Assembly: GCF_037042905.1 (NCBI RefSeq)
Contig: NC_087249.1
Coordinates: 54,697,401-54,761,400, forward strand
Direction of reading: 5' to 3'
DNA from: Lytechinus pictus
Lineage: Eukaryota; Echinodermata; Echinoidea; Temnopleuroida; Toxopneustidae
DNA: 64,000 bases
Positions 47,261-60,024 of this stretch are shown here, piece by piece. Each line of letters starts with the position of its first letter. Position 1 is the first letter of the stretch. The translations under genes and the position numbers were made by a program. The notes beneath the pieces were generated by a model, which saw only the letters and a list, made by a program, of their open reading frames with translations, had not been told where the DNA came from and ran no database searches.

Positions 47261-50200
47261 GAGAAAAAGAGGTCAACAGTCAAAGGAAAAATCTATATTC
47301 AACTTGATAAGGATGGAATGATTGTCACACCCGACATCATGTAAAGAAAATAATGAACAAACAAAAACGATGATTACATCTTGACCGGACAGGCAGAAGT
47401 GGCCCCTGGGATGGGGGGGGGGGGGGGGGGTTAAAGCGATCGTCTCTTTGATTTTTTTTTTGGGGGGGGGGGGTGAATTGCACTAGTCAAGGGGGCCATG
47501 CCCCCACAAAATGTTTCACTAAGAAAAAAAAGAGAAAATGAAAGAAAATGAATGGGAAAAATAAATATAGGGCCTATAGGATATGATAGACCTATTATTC
47601 TTTGAATAGTATGTTAAAATCTATTTTAAAAAATCAATATTTTTTTGTCATAAAAGTCAACAGCTCTGCTCGCTCACATCTTTTTATATTCATGAATGCA
47701 AGATACATCTGTCATTAGCAGTTTGCGGCTACGGTCGGTTGAGGTCTCGGGGTAGAAGAATGGAGGGATTGTCAAAAGAATCGTGAAATTGAAACTTATG
47801 ATACCATTGGACCTATAGTCGTTTTTTTTTTCATTTGAAAAACAATACGATCATCTTTGAGTAATCTTTCCCTGCTAGCGTCATCCGGCTGAACAGATCT
47901 GTGCTTCTTCTTGTCATCGATGATTAGAAACAAAATAGGTCCTAACTTGTTAGCAAAGGAAGTAAAAAGGAACAACATTACATAAGATCAGGGAACATTA
48001 TTGAGGGAAATGAAGCATGTTTTGGGGAGGGAGGGAGGAGACAAGTTGAGGGGAGAAGGAAAGAGTTCTTAGCAATTATGCGTTAAAAATCTAAAAATTG
48101 ACCGATTTTGAATAACAAAAAATATTCCACAGAAAATAAAAATAAAGGATTTCCAGGCCAAAATCGGGAGAATAACATTGATGTTAACTTTCCTTTCTTT
48201 CAAATTCGACGGATTCCGTTTATTCGGATATATCTTTGCTTTAATAATCCTGTTTCTTGAAACTTACGAAGTTTTCATTAGAATGAATGGTAGTTTCTTT
48301 TTAAATAATGAACAATGCCCTTCTTTTGCGAAGCGGTCATTCTATTTAGCAAAAATCGGTTTTCGGTTCTCGCGACGGCATGATTTTATCATTTAATTTC
48401 GTATATAGCAATCAAATTAGCACAATGTGCATTATAATTTACCTTTATAGGCGCAGTGCTCATGGGATTCCTTTATTTATTTATTTTTTAATTCTCTCTC
48501 TCCATTAGAGAATATTTTTTTCATTTTTCTGCAGCTTTCTTTTATTTTTGTTTCTTTTTTATTCGTATCATGCTCAGTTTTTGAATAATGGCCAACTTAA
48601 GAATTTATCTAATCTTATTTAATCCATCAGCATATAAAATGAAAGGAAAAAAATGATCTTCCATCTATTTATATAATGTGATTCATCTTACTTATATTCA
48701 TCATAATTTCATTGTGGGTTAATTATTCTTGTTACATTCCAAATCTGTACAGCGAAGGGGGCAGTGAGGGTAACACAGATCTTTTCTTACTCAATAATTA
48801 TATATATTTACACTTTTAATACATTCATCTCTTAGTTTGTATAATGCTTTATCATATATACTTATATGTCTTTTTGCACATTATCGGTTGTTCCCCATTC
48901 TTTCCCTTTATCCCCACTCTTATGCACCAGTTTATGCTTTCTTTGTATAAAACCTGTTTGACCCACCTCTCACTAATTCTCTTGTTATTCATCTCTTCCT
49001 CATACTCTCTATCACTGTTTTGTTCCAAATCCTGTTTGATGTTGCCTGACTCATTATCTCAATCCCTCTTAGCTTAAGGTCTTTCACTGGCCTTACTTAC
49101 ACTAACTTCCCTTTGCCAACTCCTTTTCTTTCATCCCCTTCTCTAACCTGATTGGTCATCACTACTCTCTAATGCCCTTTTTGTCTCCTTGTTTCTAGTG
49201 TTGCTGTTGAATGTCTATGGTCTATATTATGGTTGTTCCACTTTATTATGTTTGTCATTTTGCCTCCGACGAAGATTCTGCTAGGATCGAAAGCTTAGGC
49301 CCCTTTTGACTCTCAATAATTATGCTATAGACATGTCTGTGCAAACTCCCTTCTGAGCTAGAATTCTGAATAGACCCATAAACTTTGTTTTTGAAAACGA
49401 AAAGATAAAAAAACAGAGTAGATCACAATGTCAAAATTGCATTTTCGGCACATTCATAGATTTGTAAACACTTGTAACATTTTTTTTATATTCCCCTGCA
49501 TTCTTAACTTGAATGACCCCTAGCTTCCAAAAAGAGAATTCCAATTGCTAGTTTAAAAGCTAGAAATGACGCTTCGATAGGCCTTATCACTGACTATTCA
49601 GAATGCTATAACTGGCTCATTTCGAAATTAAATGAAAAGAACTCACAAACCTTCGACATGCACCCTAAATCTTATATAAAAATAAAAATATTTAATGAAA
49701 ATTTGCACGGCAAAACTGATCTACGCTAATTTAAATGCCAAACATATTGATTCAAATGAAAATTGCGTAAATTTCGGCGGGGAATCCTATATTTGCTCTA
49801 ACTTGTATAGGCCTATTATTGTTTATTTGTCATATAATTACCTTCCAGAATTGCATAAGGGGCAGCCGAAAATAATTTATCTTTTGAACCCTGGTCCAAA
49901 ACACAATTCTTTCTTATGGTTGAGTGAATGGCAATGTTATGTATATATTTATATATCAATTGAATCATATGAGTATTATAGACATTATACAGCTACACAG
50001 CCAAGAGATCTGTTTTATAGTTTTATAATTCCCTTTGCCTCACTCTTTTTTTTTATTATTTTTTTTTATAGATCAGTTCGAAAAATCATATAGGGAGTCA
50101 CACCTGCCACCACAGGTGCCGCCCGTGATATTAATCATAAGGATACATGATTCACTCATTTGTCTATAGATTCGATTCAATAAAAGTGTTTTATTATTAT

Positions 50201-52400
50201 ACAAGACAAAGACAAAATGGCCCCACCATTTTTAAATCCGATTTGTTCAATCTAAAATGTTTGTAATATTGACGAAAAGTTGGATGCAAAGTTTGATTTC
50301 TAAAAAAAAATGTGATTAAACGAAAGTCCCCGGTTGGTCTCATCCCAGGGGGGGGGGGGGTTAATTCTAGTTCGACGACCGTTCATCTAACCATTTGGTC
50401 TAATTGCCTGTTGGTCCATTCACAATTTTGTCTAATTTCAAGTTTGGCTATACCCATTTGTCTAATATCCACGGTGTAAGAGGTGTAACAATTAATATTC
50501 TATAAGCTTTTCTTTGAAGCGTTTATAAACCAAACTTGATTTTGACAAACTGCCCCCATCCATCTGGGCATTAAGCTAAATGCCAGTTAGGCCAAATGAA
50601 TATTAGACCAGGGAGTTGAAGGTTGAACCATGGAGGGTCCATGGTTGAAACAAATAGTTATTAGTTCATTTTCGTCGTACTGACCAAACAGGCAGCGGCT
50701 TCACAGGTCTTTAATCAATAGCGCCCTCAATGCTATTCTTGAGAAACATATGACAAGACTGCCAAAGTTCCCTTTTCAACTTTGTAATGTTGTGTTATCA
50801 ACCAACATTCTACACGTCAGTTATCGCTTTTCCCACGTTTGATATTGTATGATAATATTAAGCCTCAGCGTTATGAACTTATTGCGTTCCATTACATTAA
50901 AAGATTCTTTGCTGCCATGGAGCTCACAAATGGGAAGGGGGCTGGGGTGACTTTTTTTTTTTTACTGAACATTATGTTCATATTTTGTTGGTGCACTTTC
51001 CTTTGACTTCAGTTTTCATCCATTTTACACCTCCCTTTAGGAATGAACTCGTTCATGAGGGAATGGGGTTGCTTGTTAAGACAGGCACTCACCCCGTCAA
51101 TAAATGTATCACTTACCACCAAATATCTACATTCTACCACCACCTAGCATCCTCCTCCCCCTCATAATTATCTCAATCATCTTCATCACCACCAGCATAA
51201 TTCAACACCATCATCATTCATTTTTATTACTATAATCATGTATTATCACCAATATCATTTTCACCCTTGTAATTAAAACAAAAGGGGAGGGGGTACTTCT
51301 GGCTGAAGAACAGAGTAGATAGAGTGAATTCAGACAAACAAAACAATGGAAATTTCATCACAATTGGATGAGTAAATCAGTATCAAAGTTATGGGGATTC
51401 AAAAATTTTCCATAATTTTAGTTGGGAAAAAGTTCTATTCATGAATATACAGAGCGAGCCGATACCTCCCCCATTTATTCTTTTGTATTTTAATGTGTGA
51501 AATGTAAAAATAGGGTTACCTGCTAGTTTACTGTGTAATATGATCACTGCTGAAAGTTATAATGTACAGGGAGACATGATTTTACATACGTCTATGAAAA
51601 TATGATTTTATGTAATAAAATAAAATGAAAAGTAGAGACATGACATAAATCTAATCAGATCACCTGTTGCATTTTCAAGAGAGCATGCATCTGTTTTCAC
51701 AACATATTGCAAAATTTTTAAATTTAACTCATTTCTTTTAAGATTTTGATGAAAATTTTCATCTTAATCTATTTATTTTAGATATCACTATTTTCAGCCT
51801 TTAACACCATCACACCCCAAACACATGTATTTTCTGGTTTCAGAACATGTTACTACATATCTCTGAACACTGAACAATTTACTGGACATTATAAGGTGGA
51901 CACCATGCTCCTATAATAATAATATAAAAAAACATTAAAAAAATTGAAAAGGGTGTGTTTTTTTTTTACAGGCGATGCATATCATGAATAGGGTATCAAA
52001 AATTTGCAAAAAATAAGGAAAAAGGGTGGATAATCTAACAAGTATGTATTCAATGAGCATGAAAACAAACTAATTGAGGCAATATACCCTGCAAATCCTT
52101 TGGCAGCGTTTAAACTTTTGAAGACATAAACAAAGATTCTATTTTGTTTGCTCAGTTATTTGATATTAGTAAATTTGTTTTAAAGGGCAGTATACATGTA
52201 TGCACATGTATTGCCAAAACATCTTTGGAAAAAGAAGGCTTAGTTGAAATGAAAAGGGTATATTTCCAAAATTTTATTTGAAAATACTTAATAAGGATAG
52301 GAAAACATGACAAAATACTTGTTTTTGCGTAAGGATGATTATTCATGTGGGTCCATTTTGAAAGTAAATAGTGTCCACCTCAAATGCCCCCCCCCCCTCC
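47260..52400. other. Intergenic, no gene recognised
   Basis: It contains poly(G) runs (47413-47430, 47462-47473, 50348-50360), AT-rich sequence, a transposon-like tail around 49265-49310 and a degenerate foldback at 51320-51800. Short open frames here resemble no protein I know. Confidence 0.5.
51320..51800. mobile_element. Degenerate foldback related to the 37611/40900 family
   Basis: tggaaatttcatcacaattgga on the left (shortened) and gattttgatgaaaattttca on the right, plus ttcttttgtattttaat inside, echo the family but with weak arms. Confidence 0.4.
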
Positions 52401-53351
52401 TTCTTGGCATGGACAGCGGGCAGCGCACTGATGAAGAAACAACCAAAAATCAAACAGATCATGTCGATCACCTTTTATTGTTGAAAACAACATTTACAAT
52501 CTACTCCTTCATATAAATGTCTCTGTACAATATATTTACACTTGATGAGGAGCTAATACATAGATAAATATAGACAAAGGAAGGATGGCAGCTTCTGTTT
52601 CAGGATTGATTTACTTTTTACATGATGAATATGAAATGAAAATATGACAATTGTCTCAAATACATCAATACTCAATGATGGTTGCAAACACAAATGATCT
52701 GGTTATTTACTAAAAGACATTCATCCACCTTAAAACAACAAAAATCAGTAATTTCAACTTAATATTTGTAGAATTAGAAACAAATCCAATAAAGATTTAT
52801 TTTACATGACACGATTTCTGGGAAGCACAGCGACTCAGTATCGACATACCATTAATAATATTAAGAGCTACTCACTGGCATACCTACTGGGGGGGGGGGG
52901 GAGAAGGGGAGGAAGAGAGAAGGACAGAGCACAGTCCCCCCTTCCCACATGGTCTTCCAGATAAACCAGTGGAACTACACATATGATACACAATTTATTA
53001 TAAAAAAATAATTCAAAACTTCTCTCTATTGAACAGAACATGATGGTGTTTACAACAAACCAAATATCAAATTAATTATGTAGTACTGCTTGTTGACTAA
53101 GCAATGAACGAGAATACAATACATATATATACAGATTACAGAATTAATGTACAGATAGCATAAACCAAGTATCATTTACATGTATATCGTGTAACTTTGA
53201 AAGCATGATAAGCAATCTGATACAGCAGAAATTGAGTTTAAAGGCCCCATCACACTAAATCTGTTTCAGGTAAATGTGTACCTAACCATATCATATAACT
53301 CTCAGTACAATTGCATAGCAACAGCAGCAATGGTAATATTTTTATTAACCA

Positions 53352-53483
53352 GGGCCCAACAACATAAAAGTAAGCGATAATCGTACACTTGATTTTCATG
53401 ATTGATTATAAATCGTAGTCAATGCAATCAATCGTAATAAAATATCCTATGATGATTTTAAGGCTTTGTGTTACGGGCACCAA
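53352..53483. mobile_element. Small MITE
   Basis: agggcccaacaacataaaag on the left and ctttgtgttacgggcacc on the right are imperfect inverted termini around aatcgta/gattgatt palindromes. Confidence 0.5.
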
Positions 53484-53642
53484 GTACAGCTAATGATTGG
53501 CGTGATCTGTCTCTTTGGAATACAATAAGAAAAAAAAGAAGACTAATTTCCATCTGCTTGAATGATACATACACTGAACCAAGGTGTGGACCATATTGGG
53601 TGTACAAGGGGCCTTAACTAGAGGGTCCTGATACGTAACAAA

Positions 53643-53742
53643 TACAATCAATCTTACAAATGACATTAAATAATTAATGTGTGGAAATGCTTTGTAATGA
53701 AACATGTAATGAGGATGGTAATTAATTGTAAGATTGATTGTA
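53643..53742. repeat. Inverted repeat with perfect 17-bp arms
   Basis: tacaatcaatcttacaa (53643-53659) and ttgtaagattgattgta (53726-53742) are exact reverse complements. Confidence 0.9.
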
Positions 53743-54059
53743 AGATTAATTGTATGGTTGATTGTATCTCAGGGTTCCTGTCTTTGATACTGTCAAAAAT
53801 GTCCTTCAAAAAGCCCAAACACAACCATCAACACAATATAAACCTCTTCTTATATATGGCTTGAAAAAAAAAAATGCGGAACATAAAGATTTATGAGACA
53901 GGCCTCATGAATACTATTTCTAACGGACTATTCTATCAAACCTCTTCAACAAAATATGCATGTTATACAATAAAAGGTAAATAAACATTCTTCAATCGTA
54001 CATCTTGAGGAACATAATCAAAACTAAAAGGAAATTTATGCCTCTGTAATTACACACCC

Positions 54060-54440
54060 ATTTTCTGCAGGTTTTTTTCATTCTCAGATGGCCCATGTGA
54101 CCTTTGAATCATCACTCCCATCTGGAATCAAATTTGAAGTTCACGACCCCTCAAAGGTCATTTGGTTATTGTGACAACAAGATGTATTTATTCATATGAC
54201 CTCTGTGACCTTAGAGATTTTAATTTATGACCCCCCCTCCAATCTAGTCTGACCATCCCCGCTCCCATAAAGATTCCTGAACAAAGTCTGAAGTGAGAAA
54301 TAGATGTCAATGTGCATACATCTCTGTGATCTTTGACCTTGATGCCCACCCCAAACAAACAAACAACTACTCGGATCCTTGTCACTCCTAAAAACATACT
54401 TGGACCAAGCTTGAAGTTGATCTTCAAAAGTTATTGTTAA
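54060..54440. repeat. Degenerate tgacctttga-type repeat
   Basis: Successive 'ccatgtgacctttga', 'catatgacctctgtgacctt' and 'ctctgtgatctttgaccttg' phrases resemble the arrays at 31240-31700 and 62240-63720. Confidence 0.5.
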
Positions 54441-56321
54441 AACGAAAATGGGAGGGATGGATGGCCCTAAAACAGAATTGCCTCTGGCAGCAATCTAGGC
54501 CTACTGGCAGTGGGCAGAAACCTGTCATCAAATAATAATTAGACCTCACTGCAAACAAAATGCACAAAATAATGATAATTTAAAACAATATTATTTCTCA
54601 TACAAGTAAAATGAAAAATGCTCTCATTAGATATAGTCTGCAACTCTGTATTTGAATAGGTCAATATAAATATAGAAAATAAGACATTTTTTTAAATACA
54701 GATTTTTGGGGGTTTTACTTCATAGCTACAAAGGTAAATCAACACCTCTCAATTTGCTATTCTAATAGCTGTTAGAGCCATGTTAGAACTCCTACCAATG
54801 CAATGAATGGAGTTCTGAGAAAGCAACCACAAAGTAAATGAGAGCAGCATAATGCAATGTTACTTGGGTGAAAAAAAGTGGTTCACTTTTTTTTTAATAT
54901 GAAAGATAAAATCAATTATAAATTTCAGCATAACTGTACCTCCACAGCAGAAGTACAAGTTGTGCCCTTATTGTGATATCGCTCCTTTGCATAATCATGA
55001 GAGAATAGGTCGACAATAGGAGTTTAGCTCATCCTTCATCCTTTAGTTGATATTTCTTTGATTTTGTAAATTCTAACTCATGGTGTGTACTATGTATTAT
55101 GCAAGCCTATTGGGGAAAGGTAAGTGGTCTACCCACAGGAAAATTTAGGCCTCGCATAATAATAAACGATTGTGGCACATCCTGTATTATAACGCACACA
55201 AATTAGGATTGCAACTCTTGTACAAAGTAAATAAAAAGAATCGGATTGTCTGGCTGGGAGTACCATTGATGACATTCAATGTTTCTGTATTAGTCACAAG
55301 ACCAGAATTGGTGTCCGTTTTCGACAACAGTTTGATACAAAAGATGTCACACAGGAACTCACAGAGATGTGAATTGAATCTTATAAATATGGGCTTGTAT
55401 TTTAAAAATTGTACACTTTTCATCCTTACCATTCAAATATTGCAGCTAAAAATAGTTTTACTATAAAAATGGTGAGAATAACAACATGTGGTTTTTTATA
55501 AAGCTTGCAATCAGAGATGTTGGAACCAAATCTAGTCAACCATTCACAATGCACATCAGTAGCTTACAACAGAAGCCGCTAATACCTATCATCAATAAGA
55601 CATTCTTCGAAACAAGACCAAGATGAGCAGACATCAATGAACTCAATGTTTCAGGCAATATGCCTTCATTAAAAAAAAGGTATTGCTGAATCATAATCGA
55701 GATGAAATAATCATGAAAAAGAAAATTACAAAAGGGAATTTCAAAGAAAGTTATGGTAAGTGTGTCCGTCAATTGACCCATTTGATTTATATCCTCACTT
55801 TGATGAAGCCATAATATAGATGTTATTTCACATATGGACAAAAATCTTTGAATAAGAATAAAGATGTAGAAAAGAACAAAAATAAGGGAATAAAAATAGA
55901 TGATTAAAAAATGAAGATCACTATTCACAAATTGATATCATTCTCAATATACCAACAAGATGCCGTTTGGAAAAAAAGAAAAAAAGAAAAAAAATATGCC
56001 CTTTGGAGCTCAAACTTAATTATACGAAGAAGGTGAAAGGTGTGAATTTTAGCTCTGCGACAACCCCAAAATTAATCGATCATCTCATGGGGAATGCAGT
56101 TATGAACAACTCCTTTAATATGTAAACAAAGTGAAAGAAAATAGATTGGATGCAATTCAAAAGTGCAGATCATATACAAATTAGCATTCGACTAGTATGA
56201 AGACATTGTCAATTTGAGATCACCATGCAGGTTTTTCAGATTGGGATTAATTCAAACATGATCAATTAATTGCCATTTGTTGTTCAAAATTTCATTTCTC
56301 TTGACTTTAAAGTCTCATGCT

Positions 56322-56327
56322 TTTATT
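56322..56327 (-). terminator. Candidate polyadenylation signal AATAAA
   Basis: An AATAAA hexamer on the minus strand lies about 140 nt beyond the stop at 56465. It would give a short 3'UTR. Others lie further down, so usage is unknown. Confidence 0.3.
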
Positions 56328-56464
56328 AAAGTGCAGTTTGCAGGTTTGAGTTAACTGCAAATGAAATAAGGGTTCAAGTTCCATGGGAATTTAAAAATTT
56401 TGGTTGGAAATGTTGCAGAGAAAACTAAACTAGATTCCATAATATTTTAAGATCACTTATCAAT

Positions 56465-59400
56465 TCAGGGTTTCTTAGAAGCTTCTGTAATTATATACTC
56501 CATGACCCCAGGTTTTTCAAAGAGTTCATCTAGCTTCTCATCATCATAGTCACCCTTGAGAAGTACATTCAAGGTTCCATCTGAGTTCTTCTCAATGTCC
56601 AGGAATGAGATAGCTTCATCTAGGGTCAGATCATCTTTGAATGATGAAGATGGCTTTGGCTGTCCTCTGAGGGAAGATGGTTCAGCTCGAGAAGATATTT
56701 CCGGAGGTCTTGAGTTCGTTTCATCGGTGGAAGTTCCACCTTGGGACAGTGTCTTTGAGGGTAGAAGACCAGATTGAGTGGTGTCTTCATTCCGGTCACA
56801 CATAGCGTCATCAATTTCATCATCAGAAGCAACGTCCATATCTAAGGAGAGGGGCGAGGATCGATCTCCTGCATCAAAAAGAGCCACATGGTCTTCATCA
56901 TTCCCCATAGCAGCAAAGGATAAACAAGCTGCATCATCATCAGTCAGAGTATCCCCAACAGAGAAGCTTTCATAATTTTCTTCTCCATAAGGATTTGCAT
57001 CATATAAGGGATTGGTGGAGTCCTCAGCACTAGAACTTTCCCCTTGCTTCTGGGTTGTTTGACCATTCTCAGTAATGGATAAACGTTTTGCCGATTCCTC
57101 AGCAGAGGTGATAGCTCTAGGATTTGCATCTTCTATGTTCCTCATGACATTGTTAGCAGATTGAAGAGCATTTTGGTCTGATGGACTGGCTTCAGGCTCC
57201 TCACTTCCTTGGCTTTCCTCCTGTGAAATACAAGTTCCATCTTTAACTATGTCAGCGAGATCTTGCTTTTTGTTCTCAGCCTCACTTTGTTGGCTTTCCT
57301 CCTGTGACATACCCGCTAAATCATCCTCAAGGTCAGCGAGATCTTTCTTGTTGCTTTCAGCCTCACTTTGTGGGTGTTTCTCCTGTGACATACCTGATCC
57401 ACCTTTCACAATGTAAGTGAGTTCTTGCTCTTTGTTCTCAGCCTCATTTAGTTGCCTTTCTTCTTGTGATTTACCCGCTACATCTTTCTCCATGTCAGTG
57501 AGATCTTGCTTCTTGTTCTCAGAGCCATTGCTATGTTTGTCTTCCTCAGCAACATTATCATCTCCTTTCTCTGTTTTCATCTCATCCTTCTCGTCATCAC
57601 TGCTCTCTTCATCATCCCCACTAGCTCCATCACTGACATCATCATCACTATCACTGTCCTCAGAATCAGAATCAATTGCGTCAATCAAATCTTCATTGTC
57701 TACGCGGGTTTTCACACTTGATATCAGATCAGCCAGGGCACCCGTTGTCCGTACTGAGCATGTTTTCTTCTGTGAGGTCATTGTTAAGTTCTTCTCTTCT
57801 GCTTGGAGCTGGTTGCTTGACACACCTTCTGAGCCTTTGGAGTATGAAGTGGAGGCTACATTTTCAAAGTCAACACAGTGTGAATTTACCTTTTCATGAT
57901 GGCCTTCCTTCGAGGAAATGTCCCTTGATGCTGTTCTATGGTTTAGATTCCTAATTTCATCATCATCACTTTCTTCAGAAGATGATGAAGAGCTGGATAT
58001 ATCTACCATGACTTGGGTTTGTTGAGCATTGTTTTCCTTCTTTCCAGTTACTGTACACTTTCCTTCTTGAAATTGTGAACGTTTAACTGTCAAGGCTGCC
58101 ACGGCAGAGGTACTTTCTTGATCATTTACTTCATCATCAGAACTAGATTCCTCACACAATAAGTCTTTTGTTTGTGGAGATTCTTGTTGCTTCAAAGATT
58201 GGCTTTCGTCATTCATTCCTGCAGGTTGAATGTTATTTGAGACAGCAGGTGTCAGGTTAAATGTAATTTTGGGGTTATTTTCTTTCTCATCGGCAATCAA
58301 CTCATCACAGATCCTCTGTCGTGTAACTTCATTTTGCTTCTGTGATACATTTAAATAACTCCCTTCTTTAGGTTGTAAGCTCTTGGAAACTGCAGATGTA
58401 AGGACAGGTGTGCTTTCTTGATCTTCTTCATCATCAGAGGAATCAGAATCCAGTAAGTTCAAATGTTCATTAAGCTTCTCCAAAGACAGTTGTGCCTTTG
58501 CCTGATAGCTGCTTGAGGCAAGTCCAACAGATGAAGTGGGTTTTGTGTTGCTTTGATAGCTCATCTGATGGTTCGATGAGGAAACACCAATGGGTTTCAT
58601 CATTTCAGCTGAACTCGGTATGCTATCTGTGGCACGAGCTGTAGAAGTCTGATCCCCTGGAGTCAGTGGTTTGCTGGAAAGTTTCTCTGGATCTCTCCTA
58701 CCATCAGCTGAAGTAGAAGGTGAGACATCGGATTCAACTCTGGTGGGCCTCTGGGCTCCATTAGCCTTCTTTCCTTCAGAACCTATTGCACTGGTATCGC
58801 CTTTCAATCTGTTCATTATTTCATCTATAACATTCACTAGAGGAGCTTTGGGTGGTTTTTCACCCATTCCTCCTTCACTGCTGAAATTGGTTTTCTTGGA
58901 GGAGCTGTTCCCAGGTTTAGCGATTTGCGTGTACTGAGATTTTGTAGGAGTGGAAGAAAACTTCCCAGAATCTTTGCCTATTTTGGATAGCTCTTTGGTC
59001 TTAGCTGGGCCTTGACTTTCACCTTCTTTCAATAATTCTGAATTCTCCTGACTCTTTGATTTTTTCTTTGCAGTAGCCCCTTTTGACTGTTCAACAGTGA
59101 TACCATTCTCTTCTGCTATGATTAGGAGATCATCATCATCAGAATCGTCACTTTCCACCAAACTGGGCTCTTTTCTGGGTGCCAATTCCTTGACATTTGG
59201 AGCTGATATTGGAACTGGAATCTTCTTACCAGTTAGTCCTGTATGTGACTCTGCTTCCATTCTATCTTCAAATTCGTCTTCTGAGGAAGAAGAATTATCC
59301 AGATCAACGACTGAGCAAACATTTGAGCTTTCCCTAGTTTCCAAAGATGAGCCCTTTTCCTTCCCCTTGTCATTAGTATCTTCTTCATCCTCACTAGCAG

Positions 59401-60024
59401 GGATGAAACCATCATCGCTATATTCCTCTTCCTCATCATAATCCATCAAATCCTCTTCAGGCTCAGCCTCATCGCTGCTTGACACGTAACACTCAATCGG
59501 TAAAGATTCTTCTTCACTGTCATCATCGTCCATGCCGTATAGTGAATATTTGTTTTGTATGCTCTGTAGGGAACCAGATGGCACAGAGCTGAGTGAACGT
59601 CCTTGATCCTTCTTTGCTTGTTCTTTGGTCTCGGAAGACTTCTTCAAATCTCCCACCGTAAGAGGAGAGTAACTCACACTCTTTTGCTTAGCTTTCAGGA
59701 CCAGAGTCTCATCGGCTGGTACAGGTTTTTTCAAGGTTGATTTTTGTGTGCTACTGCTGGATTTCTTATCTGAGTGAAGTTTTTTCTTCTTGCTCTTTTT
59801 CCTCTTGGATACACTGACTTTGTTAGCACTACTATCAGTACTTGAATCCAATTTGGGGTATTTTACGGTTGGTGGTTTGGTCGTTTTCACTTTGCTTTCC
59901 TGTATTTTGCTTTCTGAAGACGTGGAAGTTTTGTGTTTGCTCAGATCAGACATAATTCGATCCATAGATTCTGCAAGCTTAGAGCCTTCAGGGAAAATAA
60001 TCTGCCCACTACATCTTGCATGAT
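56465..60024 (-). CDS. Ser/Asp/Glu-rich probable nuclear protein, long last exon (family not recognised)
   Basis: A single exon follows acceptor TTTTTTGTTCAG at 60025 and stays open to the stop at 56465. It begins two bases into a codon; the first internal Met is at 59965, giving 1166 aa from there. Numbering from that Met: Lys-rich NLS-like SKRKKSKKKK at 53-62; acidic/Ser blocks near 144-200, 268-280, 505-517, 607-614, 656-670 and 764-792; SUMO-interaction-like hydrophobic-acidic motifs near 218, 280 and 651; an exact 4 x 27-aa repeat at 816-923; and an ordered-looking C-terminus after about 1110 (LTLDEAISFLDIEKN and LDELFEKPGVMEYI). I see no enzyme domain, signal peptide or membrane segment. 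Nuclear role and phosphorylation are inference. Confidence 0.88.
57197..57520 (-). repeat. In-frame 81-bp tandem repeat, 4 copies, inside the acidic protein
   Basis: Residues 816-923 are exactly four 27-aa units of the form ENKKQDLAD....AG.SQEE.Q.SEA. Units 1 and 3 share ME/LE..D.AG, and units 2 and 4 share IVK.G, so the array looks like a duplicated 54-aa dimer. Confidence 0.9.

Larger units (their letters stand above)
52401..56464. other. Intergenic or 3'UTR of the acidic protein gene
   Basis: No coding exon is recognised. It holds a MITE, a hairpin and a gaccttt-type repeat, listed separately. Confidence 0.4.

Noticed and set aside
49695-50093. A 132-codon plus-strand frame
   Set aside because: It looks like random AT-rich translation. 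No start context, homology or splice evidence.
55536-55928. A 130-codon minus-strand frame
   Set aside because: Its Phe/Ile/Leu-rich translation is typical of AT-rich non-coding DNA, with no family signature.
57417-57954. Plus-strand frames opposite the acidic protein
   Set aside because: They are antisense shadows of Ser/Glu/Asp codons, giving Ser/Leu-rich nonsense protein.
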